Assembly (NCBI RefSeq): GCF_002242805.1
Contig: NZ_MCGQ01000026.1
Coordinates: 62,001 to 126,000 of the forward strand
From: Streptomyces diastatochromogenes
Lineage (GTDB): Bacteria; Actinomycetota; Actinomycetes; Streptomycetales; Streptomycetaceae
Direction: 5' to 3'
DNA length: 64,000 nucleotides
In this document: positions 7,288-15,442 of the stretch, one piece after another
Position numbering within the stretch: the first letter of the stretch is position 1
Layout of the letters: each line of letters starts with the position of its first letter
Notes under the pieces: model-generated
What the model saw: only the letters and a program-made list of their open reading frames with translations
What the model was told of the DNA's origin: nothing
Databases searched by the model: none
Position numbers and translations under genes: made by a program

Positions 7288-8770
7288 GCGCCCGCACGCC
7301 CTCGGTGCCGCACAGCGCGGCCAGCACCAGCAGCGCGCCGTGCACCGGCCAGTCGCCGTAGCGGACGTACGGGGTGACGCCGTGCGCGAGCGGTACGTCG
7401 TACACACGCGCGGTGCTCGCGCCGGTGCCGAGCCACGGTCCGAGGCGCTGCCCGCTCGGGCCGTAGACGGCGGAGACGCCGGTCAGCGTGGCGTGCACCA
7501 TCGGGCGGCCGGTCTCGGCGGCGCGCAGCGCGGCCAGCGAGGCGTGCTGCTCCGGAGCCCAGCTGTGCTGGAAGGTCGAGGTCGCGGACTGGCCGAGGAG
7601 GACGTCGGCACCGTCCTCGGCGAGATGCCGGCTCATGTCCGGGAACGCGGTCTCGAAGCAGATCATCGGGCCGATGCGCAGCCCGTGCCCGACGTCCATC
7701 ACGACCTGCTCGGTGCCGCGCCGCCGGTCCTCGCCCGCCGCCTTGCCGACGGAGGTGGCCCAGCCGAGCAGCGAGCGGGCCGGGATGTACTCCCCGAAGG
7801 GAACGAGACGCATCTTGTCGTACCGGGCTCCGGTCGGGCCGTCCGGGCCGATGAGGACCGAGCTCTTGTAGATGCCGGGCCGGTCCGAGCGGCGTGCGTC
7901 CACGTTGACCAGGATGTCCGCACCGGTCTGCCGGGACAGCGCCGCGATCCGCCGCGCCAGGTCGGGCCGGCGGCCCAGGTCGAAACCGACGCTGCTCTCG
8001 CCCCAGACGATCAGGTCGACGTGCTGTCCGGCCAGCTGCCGGGTCAGCTGCTCCTCGTGGTCGAAGCGCCGGTCGCCGCCGTCCATGACGCCGGGCTGTA
8101 CGACGGCGATGCGGACGCGCCCGTCGATGTCCGGGCGGGGTGACCACACCCAGGCCGCCGAGGTGGCGGCCGCTGTGGCGACGAGCGAGGCAAGGGCGGG
8201 TATCCGGAACTCGCGCACGGCCACCAGCATGGCGACCGCGACATTGACGGCCACCACCAGGAAGCTGAGCAGCCACACCCCGCCCACCGAGGCCAGCCGC
8301 AGCGCCGGGGCCACCTGCCACTGGCTGGAGCCGAGCATGCCCCAGGGCCCGCCGAGGCCCTGCCAGGAGCGGACCAGCTCCACCGCCAGCCAGGCCGACG
8401 GCAGCACCAGCAGCGCGGCCACGCCCCGCCCCGGCGACGGCACCCCGCCCAGGAACCTGCGGACCAGCCAGCCCCAGGGCGCCCACAGCAGACTCAGCAG
8501 CCCGGCTATCAGGAAGAGGAACACATGCAGGCTCGGCAACAGCCAGTGGTGCACGGCCAGCATGAAACCGAAGCCGCCCCACCAGCCGTCGTACGCCGCC
8601 CGCCGCCCGGTCGGTGCCGAGCGCACCAGCAGGATCCAGGGGACCAGGGCGACGTACGCGAACCACCACAGCGAGGGCACCGGGAACGCGAACACGGGCA
8701 GAGCACCGGCGAGAGCGACGACGACGGAGCGCCGCCAGGAGGAGGTCAGCCAGCGGTCGATCGTCCTCAT
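7205..8770 (-). CDS. lnt: Apolipoprotein N-acyltransferase
   Basis: This 521-aa membrane enzyme adds the third acyl chain to the N-terminal Cys of lipoproteins. About six N-terminal hydrophobic segments are followed by the nitrilase-like catalytic domain with the triad visible as Glu in VVWGESS-like LIVWGESSVGF, Lys in YDKMRLVPFGEY and Cys in ICFETAFPD. The ATG at 8770 has GGAGA upstream. The in-frame extension toward 8992 is not protein-like. The basic C-terminal tail is encoded antisense to the end of the Gfo/Idh gene. Streptomycetes often have more than one Lnt, so this may be one of two. Confidence 0.93.
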   Translation of the reverse strand: MRTIDRWLTSSWRRSVVVALAGALPVFAFPVPSLWWFAYVALVPWILLVRSAPTGRRAAYDGWWGGFGFMLAVHHWLLPSLHVFLFLIAGLLSLLWAPWGWLVRRFLGGVPSPGRGVAALLVLPSAWLAVELVRSWQGLGGPWGMLGSSQWQVAPALRLASVGGVWLLSFLVVAVNVAVAMLVAVREFRIPALASLVATAAATSAAWVWSPRPDIDGRVRIAVVQPGVMDGGDRRFDHEEQLTRQLAGQHVDLIVWGESSVGFDLGRRPDLARRIAALSRQTGADILVNVDARRSDRPGIYKSSVLIGPDGPTGARYDKMRLVPFGEYIPARSLLGWATSVGKAAGEDRRRGTEQVVMDVGHGLRIGPMICFETAFPDMSRHLAEDGADVLLGQSATSTFQHSWAPEQHASLAALRAAETGRPMVHATLTGVSAVYGPSGQRLGPWLGTGASTARVYDVPLAHGVTPYVRYGDWPVHGALLVLAALCGTEGVRALRQRRTGREPLVRPARTAHGSPVRHGR

Positions 8771-8852
8771 ACGGAGTCTCCCTACCTGGGCTGCCTCCAG
8801 TGTGCGCGCCGGAAGCGATCTCCGACAGAGGGCACCGGGGCGGCTCAGCGGC

Positions 8853-9353
8853 TCACTCGGGCACGGCCGCCGGGCTGCGCTCGGGCATGCGGCGCCACTT
8901 CTCGTGCACGACGACCTCGCGCAGCCGCCAGCCGTCCCGCGTGCGCAGCAACCCGAAGTCGTACCGGCCGCCGCACACCAGGTCCGGCGCACCGGAGCCG
9001 CCGTCGCCCGCGAAGCGCATCGGGTTGAGGTAGTCGGCGCGCACCCGCGCGGTGTCCCCGGTGTCGTGCTCCAGGATCCCGAACCGCAGCCGCCGGTTGA
9101 CGATCAGATGCTGCCGCATCGCGAACAGGTCCAGACTCTCGGCGAGCCACCCGGCCACCCGGCCGGCCTCGCCCTCGATACCGCCGGCGGAACGGTAGTC
9201 GGCCCGCCCGTCCGGCGTGAACAGCCCTCGGTACGCCGTCCAGTCACCGTCGTCCACCGCCGCGGCGTACTCGGTGACCAACTCGTCCACGGCCAGCCGG
9301 TCCATCACGGTAGCGAGCTCTACGCGCTGCGTCATCGGGACAGTGTTGGACAT
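8853..9353 (-). CDS. SnoaL-like / NTF2-fold protein
   Basis: The 166-aa protein fits the SnoaL_4 type of the NTF2 superfamily: an N-terminal helix (VDELVTEYAAAVDDGDWTAYRGLF) followed by the curved sheet region with HLIVNRRLRF and a C-terminal VVHEKW. Such proteins are small cone-shaped isomerases, dehydratases or binding proteins. An ATG at 9353 and an in-frame ATG at 9335 are both possible starts. It stands alone upstream of lnt on the same strand. Substrate unknown. Confidence 0.8.
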   Translation of the reverse strand: MSNTVPMTQRVELATVMDRLAVDELVTEYAAAVDDGDWTAYRGLFTPDGRADYRSAGGIEGEAGRVAGWLAESLDLFAMRQHLIVNRRLRFGILEHDTGDTARVRADYLNPMRFAGDGGSGAPDLVCGGRYDFGLLRTRDGWRLREVVVHEKWRRMPERSPAAVPE

Positions 9354-9416
9354 GGGGCGGCAGGTGCCAAGAGGCGTGCCGGACTATTAGGCCGCCCGAA
9401 CCTGTGTACGCCTGTC

Positions 9417-10811
9417 TCAGCGAGGGATGCCCGCATCATCCAGGTACCGGTGCATGACGTCCGTGGGAAGGCCCGGGTTGCCGAGGGCGTGGGTGGAGAG
9501 CTCCGGATTCCCGCAGCTTCGGAGGATGAGGTCGACCGGCAGCGCGGGGTGCTCGGCCGCCATGGCACGTACGCGATCGTCGGGGTCGGCGAGCAGCCGG
9601 ATCACAGCATCGACGGGCGCTTCGGGGTCGAGCCCCACCAGCCATCGTTTCTGTGGATCCGGGTCGTCGGCGAAGCGCTGTCCGTTGCCCGCGCGCGGGA
9701 AGTTGGGGTGGCGCAGCAGAAAGCCCTTGGTGATGACCTTGCAGTCCAGAAACGTCTGCAGCACCACCTCGCCGTCGACGGTCGGTTGGTTCTCGCACAG
9801 CAGGAGGCGCACGGCGTAGTCGTCGTCCTTCGAGAGCAGGTCGACGGCGTCGGCGGGCAGGTGCGGGCTGTAGGCGGCGCTGCGCCGCAGCAGGGTGTGG
9901 GCCGACCCGGCGCATCGGCGCAGGACGTCGGGATCGGCGCAGAGGCGGACCCATTCGACCGGATCGTGCCGGTCGGACGGGCTGATGGTGACGTCCATGG
10001 CGGTACGTTCGGTCTCCGTCAGCTCGGGCCGTACCGATACCTCCAGCCGTACGCGGTACGAGTCGTCGTCCGCCAACGTCATGACGATGTCGAGGGGAAC
10101 ATGGAGATTGGCCGCCAGCTCCCGCCGGTCCTCCTCTTCGGCGCTCACCGCGAGCTGTTCGGCGGTCGCCGTGCTCATGGCGCCGTACCGGATCACCTCC
10201 TGCCTGTGGAAGCCGCCGATTCCCGCGTCGAGCAGGAGGTCCGTGCAGCCCGCGTCATCGCGGCAGGCCTTGAGCATGGCCGCCTGACGTACTTTGTCGT
10301 CGGTGTCGCGGAGCAGACGGTCCCGGGTGTCCTCGGAGAGCAAGGTCCACTGGCGGCAGGCGGCCTGCCGAAGGTCCGCGTCCCGGTCGTCGGCGAGCCC
10401 GGCGACCAGGCTCGGAGCAGTGTGGCGGCCGAAGGCTGCGCTGCGGCGGACCCGCAGTTCCGGATCGGCGAGCAGGCGCTGCTGCGTGGACAGGGGCAAG
10501 GGCATGACGGGGATGCGGAACCCTTCGGGTCCGCCGGCCAGAGCATGGCGGACGCGTGGATCGGCGTCGTCCACGAGCCGGGCGCGTTGTTCCGCCGTCA
10601 CCTCGGTGTTGTCAGTGAATGCGGTGCGCAGCCAGCGGTCGGGATGCGTGACGACGGCGTCGACCACCTCGTCCGGCAGAGCACGCCGGACGATCGTCTC
10701 CCAGGCCGCGATGGCCTCCTCGGACAGCAGCCGGGTCAGTACCTCGGCCGGCGCCGCAGGATTGCGCGCGATCGCCTCAAGGGTCTCGCGGTGACCGCGA
10801 TGTCCGCTCAT
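9417..10811 (-). CDS. HEAT/LRV-like repeat protein
   Basis: The 464-aa soluble protein is built of many imperfect helical repeats of about 23-25 residues, with recurring units of the form N-P-x-LP-x-D-L-x-x-L-x-x-D-x-D-x-x-VR-x-x-A (for example DPELRVRRSAAFG, DDRVRAMAAEHPALPVDLIL). That resembles leucine-rich-repeat-variant or HEAT solenoids that bind proteins or nucleic acids. The ATG at 10811 follows GGAGGGG on the minus strand. It has no operon partner and faces the divergent DUF4291 gene. Function unknown. Confidence 0.75.
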   Translation of the reverse strand: MSGHRGHRETLEAIARNPAAPAEVLTRLLSEEAIAAWETIVRRALPDEVVDAVVTHPDRWLRTAFTDNTEVTAEQRARLVDDADPRVRHALAGGPEGFRIPVMPLPLSTQQRLLADPELRVRRSAAFGRHTAPSLVAGLADDRDADLRQAACRQWTLLSEDTRDRLLRDTDDKVRQAAMLKACRDDAGCTDLLLDAGIGGFHRQEVIRYGAMSTATAEQLAVSAEEEDRRELAANLHVPLDIVMTLADDDSYRVRLEVSVRPELTETERTAMDVTISPSDRHDPVEWVRLCADPDVLRRCAGSAHTLLRRSAAYSPHLPADAVDLLSKDDDYAVRLLLCENQPTVDGEVVLQTFLDCKVITKGFLLRHPNFPRAGNGQRFADDPDPQKRWLVGLDPEAPVDAVIRLLADPDDRVRAMAAEHPALPVDLILRSCGNPELSTHALGNPGLPTDVMHRYLDDAGIPR

Positions 10812-10934
10812 GGTGCCCCTCCCTGTTCGCCGGCCGGCGTCGCGGCCCGCGGATTCTGTGCATGACGCGTGTCCAAGGTCAACGTCGGCGATATTCGGTG
10901 GTGCGGGGCGCCGCCGGCAGCCGAACCTGTCCCT

Positions 10935-11546
10935 GTGAACGATCAATCAGTCGAATCCGAGCCCAAGTTCCGCATCCGGGCCCGGCACACGGACTCCACG
11001 GTCACCGTCTACCAGGCCTACCGCCCGGAGATAGGCGCCGCGGCGGCAGGCACCGGCCGCTTTCCGGCCTCCTGGAAGCGGGACCGGATGACGTGGATCA
11101 AGCCGTCCTTCCTGTGGATGATGTACCGCTGCGGCTGGGGCACCAAGGAGGGGCAGGAGACGGTGCTCGCCGTCGAGATCGCCCGCGACGGCTTCGAGTG
11201 GGCCCTGCGGCACTCCTGTCTGTCGCACTACGTGTCGGGCCTGCACGAGAACCAGGCCGCCTGGAAGAGGGAGTTGAGGCAGTCCCCGGCCCGTGTCCAG
11301 TGGGACCCGGAGCGGGACCTGCGCCTCAACCCGCTGCCGCATCGCTCGCTGCAGCTCGGCCTCGCGGGCGAGGCGGCCGCGCGCTATGCCGACGAGTGGA
11401 TCGTCGGCATCGAGGACGTGACGCCGCTGGCGACGGAGATCCACGCGCTGGTACGGGCCGGCGACCTCGACCGGGCGGCGGAGCTGCTGCCGGAGGAGCG
11501 GCCGTACCCCGTGGCCGACGAGCTGCTCGCGCATCTGCGGGCGTAA
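10935..11546 (+). CDS. DUF4291 family protein
   Basis: The 203-aa protein matches the DUF4291 pattern I recall: VYQAYRPEIGAAA near the N-terminus, then the strongly conserved RMTWIKPSFLWMMYRCGWGTK and a later LQLGL region. Function of the family is unknown to me. The GTG at 10935 starts where the family begins. An alternative GTG at 10869 would add 22 residues, and neither has a clear ribosome site. It is divergent from the repeat-protein gene and ends at a convergent terminator. Confidence 0.8.
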   Translation: MNDQSVESEPKFRIRARHTDSTVTVYQAYRPEIGAAAAGTGRFPASWKRDRMTWIKPSFLWMMYRCGWGTKEGQETVLAVEIARDGFEWALRHSCLSHYVSGLHENQAAWKRELRQSPARVQWDPERDLRLNPLPHRSLQLGLAGEAAARYADEWIVGIEDVTPLATEIHALVRAGDLDRAAELLPEERPYPVADELLAHLRA

Positions 11547-11557
11547 CCGTCGAGTTC

Positions 11558-11577
11558 GCCGGCCGGTGCCGGCCGGC
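11558..11577. terminator. Bidirectional hairpin between convergent genes
   Basis: GCCGGCC at 11558-11564 pairs perfectly with GGCCGGC at 11571-11577 around a 6-nt loop, in the 39-bp gap between the DUF4291 gene and the convergent YihY gene. Confidence 0.55.
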
Positions 11578-11585
11578 CCCGGCCG

Positions 11586-12458
11586 TCAGTGGTCCGCGTC
11601 CTTGGCCCGACGATGAGCGACCTGTTCCCGTGCCGTGCGCCACCGTGACCGTGTCTGCTCGACCACGCTGTCCCACTGCCGGCGGACCTCGTGGTCGGAG
11701 GGACGGTGGCCCTGGCGGATCCGGATGAGCTCGTCGCATACCTCTCGCCCCAGTGCGGCCGATGCGACGAGCATGAGCATGGCGGCGAAGAGGGCCGAGA
11801 GCATCGCGAAGACGGCACCGACCACCCCGTAGCGTGCGGCGTAGGAGTTGAAGAGGTGCGGCAGATAGAAGGCTGTGCCCACGGAGTAGGCCACCGTCAG
11901 AACGGCTGCGGTGACGCCGAAGGGGATCAGGTCGGACCACGTGATCCGCTTCGCCGACAGGATCCAGCCGCTCCAGACCAGGAACACCGCGGTCACCGGT
12001 GCCTCGCACAGCGCGGTCGTCAGACCCAGCCCGTGCCCGTCGACGACGGCGGAGAGCCACCCGGTGATCACCGCGTAGCCGCCGAGGGTCAGGATCCAGC
12101 ACAGGCCGTAGCGTGTGTTGCGCACGCTGAGGGGCTTCAGTTCCCAGGTCTGTTCGAAGAGCCGCTGCGAGGCTCGCGCGAAGCTCAGCGCCGAGATCGT
12201 CAGGAAGACCAGCCCGAAGATGCCCCCGCTCGTGCTGGTGCCCGTGGCGGGGGAGAAGAGGGAGTCGACCGCCTCGGCGCCTGCCCCGGTGAGGTGGTAG
12301 CGCTGGATGATCCGCTGCGCGGAGTCGTAGTGGACGACGTTGCTGAGGACGGCGCTGCTGAGGATGGCGAGCGGAACCAGCGCGGTGAGAGCGCTGGAGG
12401 CCAGGGCCATCGAGCGGTCGAATCCGACGATCTTCTGAAACCGGTTGATGACCCGCAA
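11586..12458 (-). CDS. YihY/UPF0761 family inner-membrane protein
   Basis: About 290 residues with six predicted hydrophobic segments, the first in MALASSALTALVPLAILSS, which fits the YihY (BrkB-like) family of unknown function. A charged tail of about 55 residues follows the last membrane segment. The start is uncertain: the first usual start is a TTG at 12458 with no ribosome site. The frame stays open with plausible protein sequence upstream (RTLTFWLRPAFA) to an in-frame TAG near 12573 without ATG or GTG. A CTG or ATC start, or a changed start codon, is possible. Confidence 0.75.
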   Translation of the reverse strand: MRVINRFQKIVGFDRSMALASSALTALVPLAILSSAVLSNVVHYDSAQRIIQRYHLTGAGAEAVDSLFSPATGTSTSGGIFGLVFLTISALSFARASQRLFEQTWELKPLSVRNTRYGLCWILTLGGYAVITGWLSAVVDGHGLGLTTALCEAPVTAVFLVWSGWILSAKRITWSDLIPFGVTAAVLTVAYSVGTAFYLPHLFNSYAARYGVVGAVFAMLSALFAAMLMLVASAALGREVCDELIRIRQGHRPSDHEVRRQWDSVVEQTRSRWRTAREQVAHRRAKDADH

Positions 12459-12637
12459 CGCGAAGGCGGGACGCAGCCAGAACGTCAGCGTTCTGACGAG
12501 ACGCTCGCGATTGATCCTCGCCGTCCTGCCCTCCGTGAAGATCGCAACTGGTGTGGCGGCGCGAGCCTAGAGGACGGTGACCGGGGTGATGAGGAACGAC
12601 ACGGCCGTGTGCCCGAAGCGGCGGGAGCGAGTGGCGC

Positions 12638-12817
12638 TCAGGCCGCCTCGATGATCTCTCCGCGGATGGCCTCCGCCCACTCGACCACCAACAGCTCGTA
12701 CTCCGCGCGCTCCTGGGCCGACAGGGTGCCGCCCGCACGCAGCCACAGCGCCCGGATCTGCTCGTTGACCTCGGCAGCAGACCGCACGGAACCAGGGGGC
12801 AGGGAATCGGGGGACAT
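12638..12817 (-). CDS. Small conserved hypothetical protein with a DNA-damage promoter
   Basis: The 59-aa soluble, mostly helical protein contains SAAEVNEQIRALWLRAGG and AEYELLVVEWAEAIRGEI. I do not recognise a family. The ATG at 12817 lies 8 nt after a -10 hexamer, so the message should be leaderless or nearly so. The in-frame GTG at 12847 would overlap the promoter and is rejected. The promoter matches the RecA-independent damage motif, so the protein may take part in a DNA-damage response. It is upstream of the YihY gene on the same strand, separated by about 180 bp. Confidence 0.65.
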   Translation of the reverse strand: MSPDSLPPGSVRSAAEVNEQIRALWLRAGGTLSAQERAEYELLVVEWAEAIRGEIIEAA

Positions 12818-12824
12818 GCGGACA

Positions 12825-12847
12825 AGCCTAGGGGCAAGCACTGACAC
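12825..12847 (-). promoter_or_regulatory. RecA-independent DNA-damage (RecA-NDp type) promoter
   Basis: On the minus strand, GTGTCAGTG, an 8-nt spacer and TAGGCT match tTGTCRgtg-N8-TAnnnT at every strongly conserved position, differing only in the first weak T. The predicted start of transcription falls at or next to the ATG at 12817. Confidence 0.65.
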
Positions 12848-13145
12848 TGCGCTACCGCGCCGCTACGCAGAACGTATGGGGTTGGTCACCGCCGATCGCG
12901 GCCGCGTTCTCGGTCGCGCCAGCCCAGAAGGCATATGCCCCACCCGGCTGCCGGGCGGAAGAAGTCGCGGCGACGGTGAAGCGCCGGTCCGCATAAGCCC
13001 GTTCGTCCCCCGGGCAGCCATCGAATCCGCAGGCCACGGCCGCTTCGGCGGAGTCCTCGGGCAGGTGGGAGAGGGCTCGTTCAGGTCCGCCCCGGCCGGC
13101 GCGCGGGAGATGTCCGAAACGGCAGGGGGCGGGGCGCCGGCGCCG
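12848..13145. other. 298-bp intergenic region with no supported gene
   Basis: Between the small-protein promoter and uppP. The largest frame here (minus, 12852-13037) has no ribosome site and a third-position GC content near random for this genome. I see nothing I can support as a gene. Confidence 0.5.
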
Positions 13146-14021
13146 TCAGCTCGCCGATTCCGCCGCGTGGGGGCTCAGGGCGCCCGCCGCCACCAGCGCG
13201 ATGATGACGATGCCGAGGGCGACGCGGTACCAGACGAACGGCATGAAGCTCTTGTTGGAGATCCACTTCATGAACCAGGCGATCACCGCGTATCCCGACG
13301 CGAACGCGATCACCGTCGCGAACAGGGTCGGGCCCCAGTCGACATCGCCGCTGCCCACCGAGTCCTTCACCTCGAACAGCCCGGACGCCAGCACTGCCGG
13401 GATGGCCAGCAGGAAGGAGTAACGGGCCGCCGCCTCGCGCTTGTAGCCCATGAACAGGCCACCGCTGATGGTCGCTCCGGAGCGGGAGACACCGGGGATG
13501 AGGGCGCAGGCCTGGCAGAGGCCGAAGATCAGGCCGTCCTTGACACCGAGGTTCTCCAGCGCCTTGCGCTGCTTGGGCGCGCGGTGCCGCCCGCCGGTCT
13601 CGTCACGGGCCGCCAGGCGGTCGGCGACGCCGATCACCACGCCGACGACGATGAGCATCGTCGCGGTGATCCGCAGATCACGGAACGGCCCCTCGATCTG
13701 GTCCTTGAGCGTCACGCCGAGCACGCCGATCGGGATCGAGCCGACGATCACCAGCCAGCCCATCTGCGCGTCGTGGTTCCGCCGCATCGTCTTGTCGAAC
13801 AGTGACCGGAACCAGGCCGAGATGATCCGCCCGATGTCCTTGCGGAAGTAGATCAGGACCGCCGCCTCCGTACCGATCTGGGTGATCGCGGTGAAGGCCG
13901 CCCCGGGGTCCTTCCAGCCCGAGAAGGCCGCGGTCAGCCGCAGATGCGCGCTGGAGGAGACGGGCAGGAACTCGGTCAGCCCCTGGACGAGTCCGAGGAC
14001 GAGGGATTCAAACCAAGACAT
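13146..14021 (-). CDS. uppP: Undecaprenyl-diphosphatase (BacA/UppP)
   Basis: This 291-aa membrane enzyme recycles undecaprenyl pyrophosphate to the monophosphate lipid carrier for peptidoglycan and other envelope polymers, and can confer bacitracin tolerance. Both signature motifs are present: EFLPVSSSAHL at residues about 17-27 and PGVSRSGAT near residue 180, with about eight hydrophobic segments. The ATG at 14021 gives the usual start MSWFESLVLGLVQGLTEF. Monocistronic by appearance, with a 272-bp gap to the next, divergent gene. Confidence 0.95.
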   Translation of the reverse strand: MSWFESLVLGLVQGLTEFLPVSSSAHLRLTAAFSGWKDPGAAFTAITQIGTEAAVLIYFRKDIGRIISAWFRSLFDKTMRRNHDAQMGWLVIVGSIPIGVLGVTLKDQIEGPFRDLRITATMLIVVGVVIGVADRLAARDETGGRHRAPKQRKALENLGVKDGLIFGLCQACALIPGVSRSGATISGGLFMGYKREAAARYSFLLAIPAVLASGLFEVKDSVGSGDVDWGPTLFATVIAFASGYAVIAWFMKWISNKSFMPFVWYRVALGIVIIALVAAGALSPHAAESAS

Positions 14022-14187
14022 GAAGGTGCGACGTCCAAGCGCTGATGGGATACGTGGCGATGGGGATGCGTGGTGATCATGTGACGAGAGCAGCGTATCG
14101 GGCTCTGGAGACCGCCCGGGAACAGGGGTTCGCCGCCTGCTCCCTGGTGCGCGGCCGGACACGGAGGCCCCCAGGTCGCGCCGGGTG

Positions 14188-14238
14188 TTGACCGGCCCCG
14201 GCGCCTCCGCTTACGTTGCAGCGCAGGAGAAAGCGCTT
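14188..14238 (+). promoter_or_regulatory. Promoter with LacI-like operator for the Gfo/PmoA/cupin operon
   Basis: TTGACC (14188-14193), 18 bp, then TACGTT (14212-14217) is a good vegetative-type promoter. The perfect 8-bp palindrome AAGCGCTT at 14231-14238 lies just downstream of the expected start point. It has the central CG of LacI-family operators, so a LacI-type repressor blocking transcription is likely. Confidence 0.6.
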
Positions 14239-14293
14239 GCTGCATCCGCCGCACCGCGCCGCCGCCGTCCCCGGAGGAGTGCTGAACCCGCCC

Positions 14294-15442
14294 ATGTCCC
14301 GCTCGACATCCCCCTTCGCCGGCCGGCGCATCCGGGCGGCCGTCATCGGCGCCGGCGCCATCGGGCGCGGATCGCATCTGCCCGCGCTCGCCCGACTCGC
14401 CGAGGAGGGCGAGACGGAGGTCGTGGCCGCCGTCGACATCGACAAGGACGCCGTGGAGGCGTTCTGCGCCGAGGCGGGCATCCCGCACGCCTACACCGAC
14501 CTGGACCGGATGCTCGCCGAACAGCGGCCCGACCTGGTCACCATCGGCACCCCGCCCACGCTGCACCGCGCACAGACGGTGGCCGCGCTGCGCGCCGGGG
14601 CCTGGGTGTGGTGCGAGAAGCCCCCGGTGCCCTCGCTCGCCGACTTCGACGCGATCGAGGCGGAGGAGGGCACCGGCGGCGGGCCGTACGCGTCGATCGT
14701 CTTCCAGCACCGCTTCGGCTCCGGATCCGAGCATGTGCGGCAGCTCCTCGCCGAGCGGGCGATGGGGCGCCCGCTGGTGGCCCACTGCCAGACCACCTGG
14801 TACCGGGACACCGCCTACTACGCCGTGCCCTGGCGGGGCCGCTGGCACACCGAGGGCGGCGGCCCCGCCATGGGGCACGGCATCCACCAGATGGATCTGC
14901 TGCTGGACCTGCTCGGGCCGTGGAGCGAGGTGCGGGCCATGGCCGGCCGGCTGGTGCACGACGTGGAGACCGAGGACGTCTCCACCGCACTCGTCCGCTT
15001 CGAGAACGGGGCGCTGGCGACCGTCGTCAACAGCGTGCTGAGCCCCGACGAGGTCAGCCGCATCCGTATCGACTGCGAACGCGCCACCGTCGAACTCACC
15101 CACCTCTACGGGCACGCCAACGACAACTGGCGCATCACCCCGGCCCCGGACGTGCCGTCCGAACAGGTAGCCGCCTGGCGGGACTTCGGGCCCGACGTGC
15201 CCAGCTCGCACCTCGCGCAGCTGCGGGAGCTGATCGCGAGCATGCGCGCGGGCGAGCGGCCGCGCAGCAGCGGGGCGGACGGGCGCACCAGCCTGGAGCT
15301 GATCACCGCGCTGTACAAGTCGGCGTTCACCGACACGACCGTACGGGCGGGCGAGATCGGGCCGGGCGACCCGTACTACACGGCCCTGCACGGCGACGCG
15401 CCCGGCTGGGCACCCGCGGCGGCCGAGGAGGTCCCGGCATGA
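14294..15442 (+). CDS. Gfo/Idh/MocA-family oxidoreductase
   Basis: The 382-aa protein starts its Rossmann fold with AAVIGAGAIGRGSHLPAL and carries the CEKPP signature near residue 105, then a His-rich catalytic stretch (GHGIHQMDLLLDLLG). It probably oxidises a sugar or sugar acid with NAD(P). The ATG at 14294 lies 15 nt after GGAGGA. A GTG at 14279 is directly against that site and less likely. It is first in an operon whose next two genes overlap by 4 bp each, which suggests a carbohydrate catabolic unit. Confidence 0.88.
   Translation: MSRSTSPFAGRRIRAAVIGAGAIGRGSHLPALARLAEEGETEVVAAVDIDKDAVEAFCAEAGIPHAYTDLDRMLAEQRPDLVTIGTPPTLHRAQTVAALRAGAWVWCEKPPVPSLADFDAIEAEEGTGGGPYASIVFQHRFGSGSEHVRQLLAERAMGRPLVAHCQTTWYRDTAYYAVPWRGRWHTEGGGPAMGHGIHQMDLLLDLLGPWSEVRAMAGRLVHDVETEDVSTALVRFENGALATVVNSVLSPDEVSRIRIDCERATVELTHLYGHANDNWRITPAPDVPSEQVAAWRDFGPDVPSSHLAQLRELIASMRAGERPRSSGADGRTSLELITALYKSAFTDTTVRAGEIGPGDPYYTALHGDAPGWAPAAAEEVPA

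Noticed and set aside
10604..10630. TTGTCAGTG-like sequence inside the repeat-protein gene
   Set aside because: It lies within a coding region and has no TAnnnT 8 nt downstream, so it is not a RecA-NDp promoter.
11584..11592. GTCAGTGG near 11584
   Set aside because: Only part of the damage motif is present, no -10 follows, and it is at a convergent gene end.
12852..13037. 61-codon minus-strand frame reading partly like a protein
   Set aside because: No ribosome site, near-random third-position GC, and it overlaps the damage-promoter neighbourhood. Not supported as a gene.
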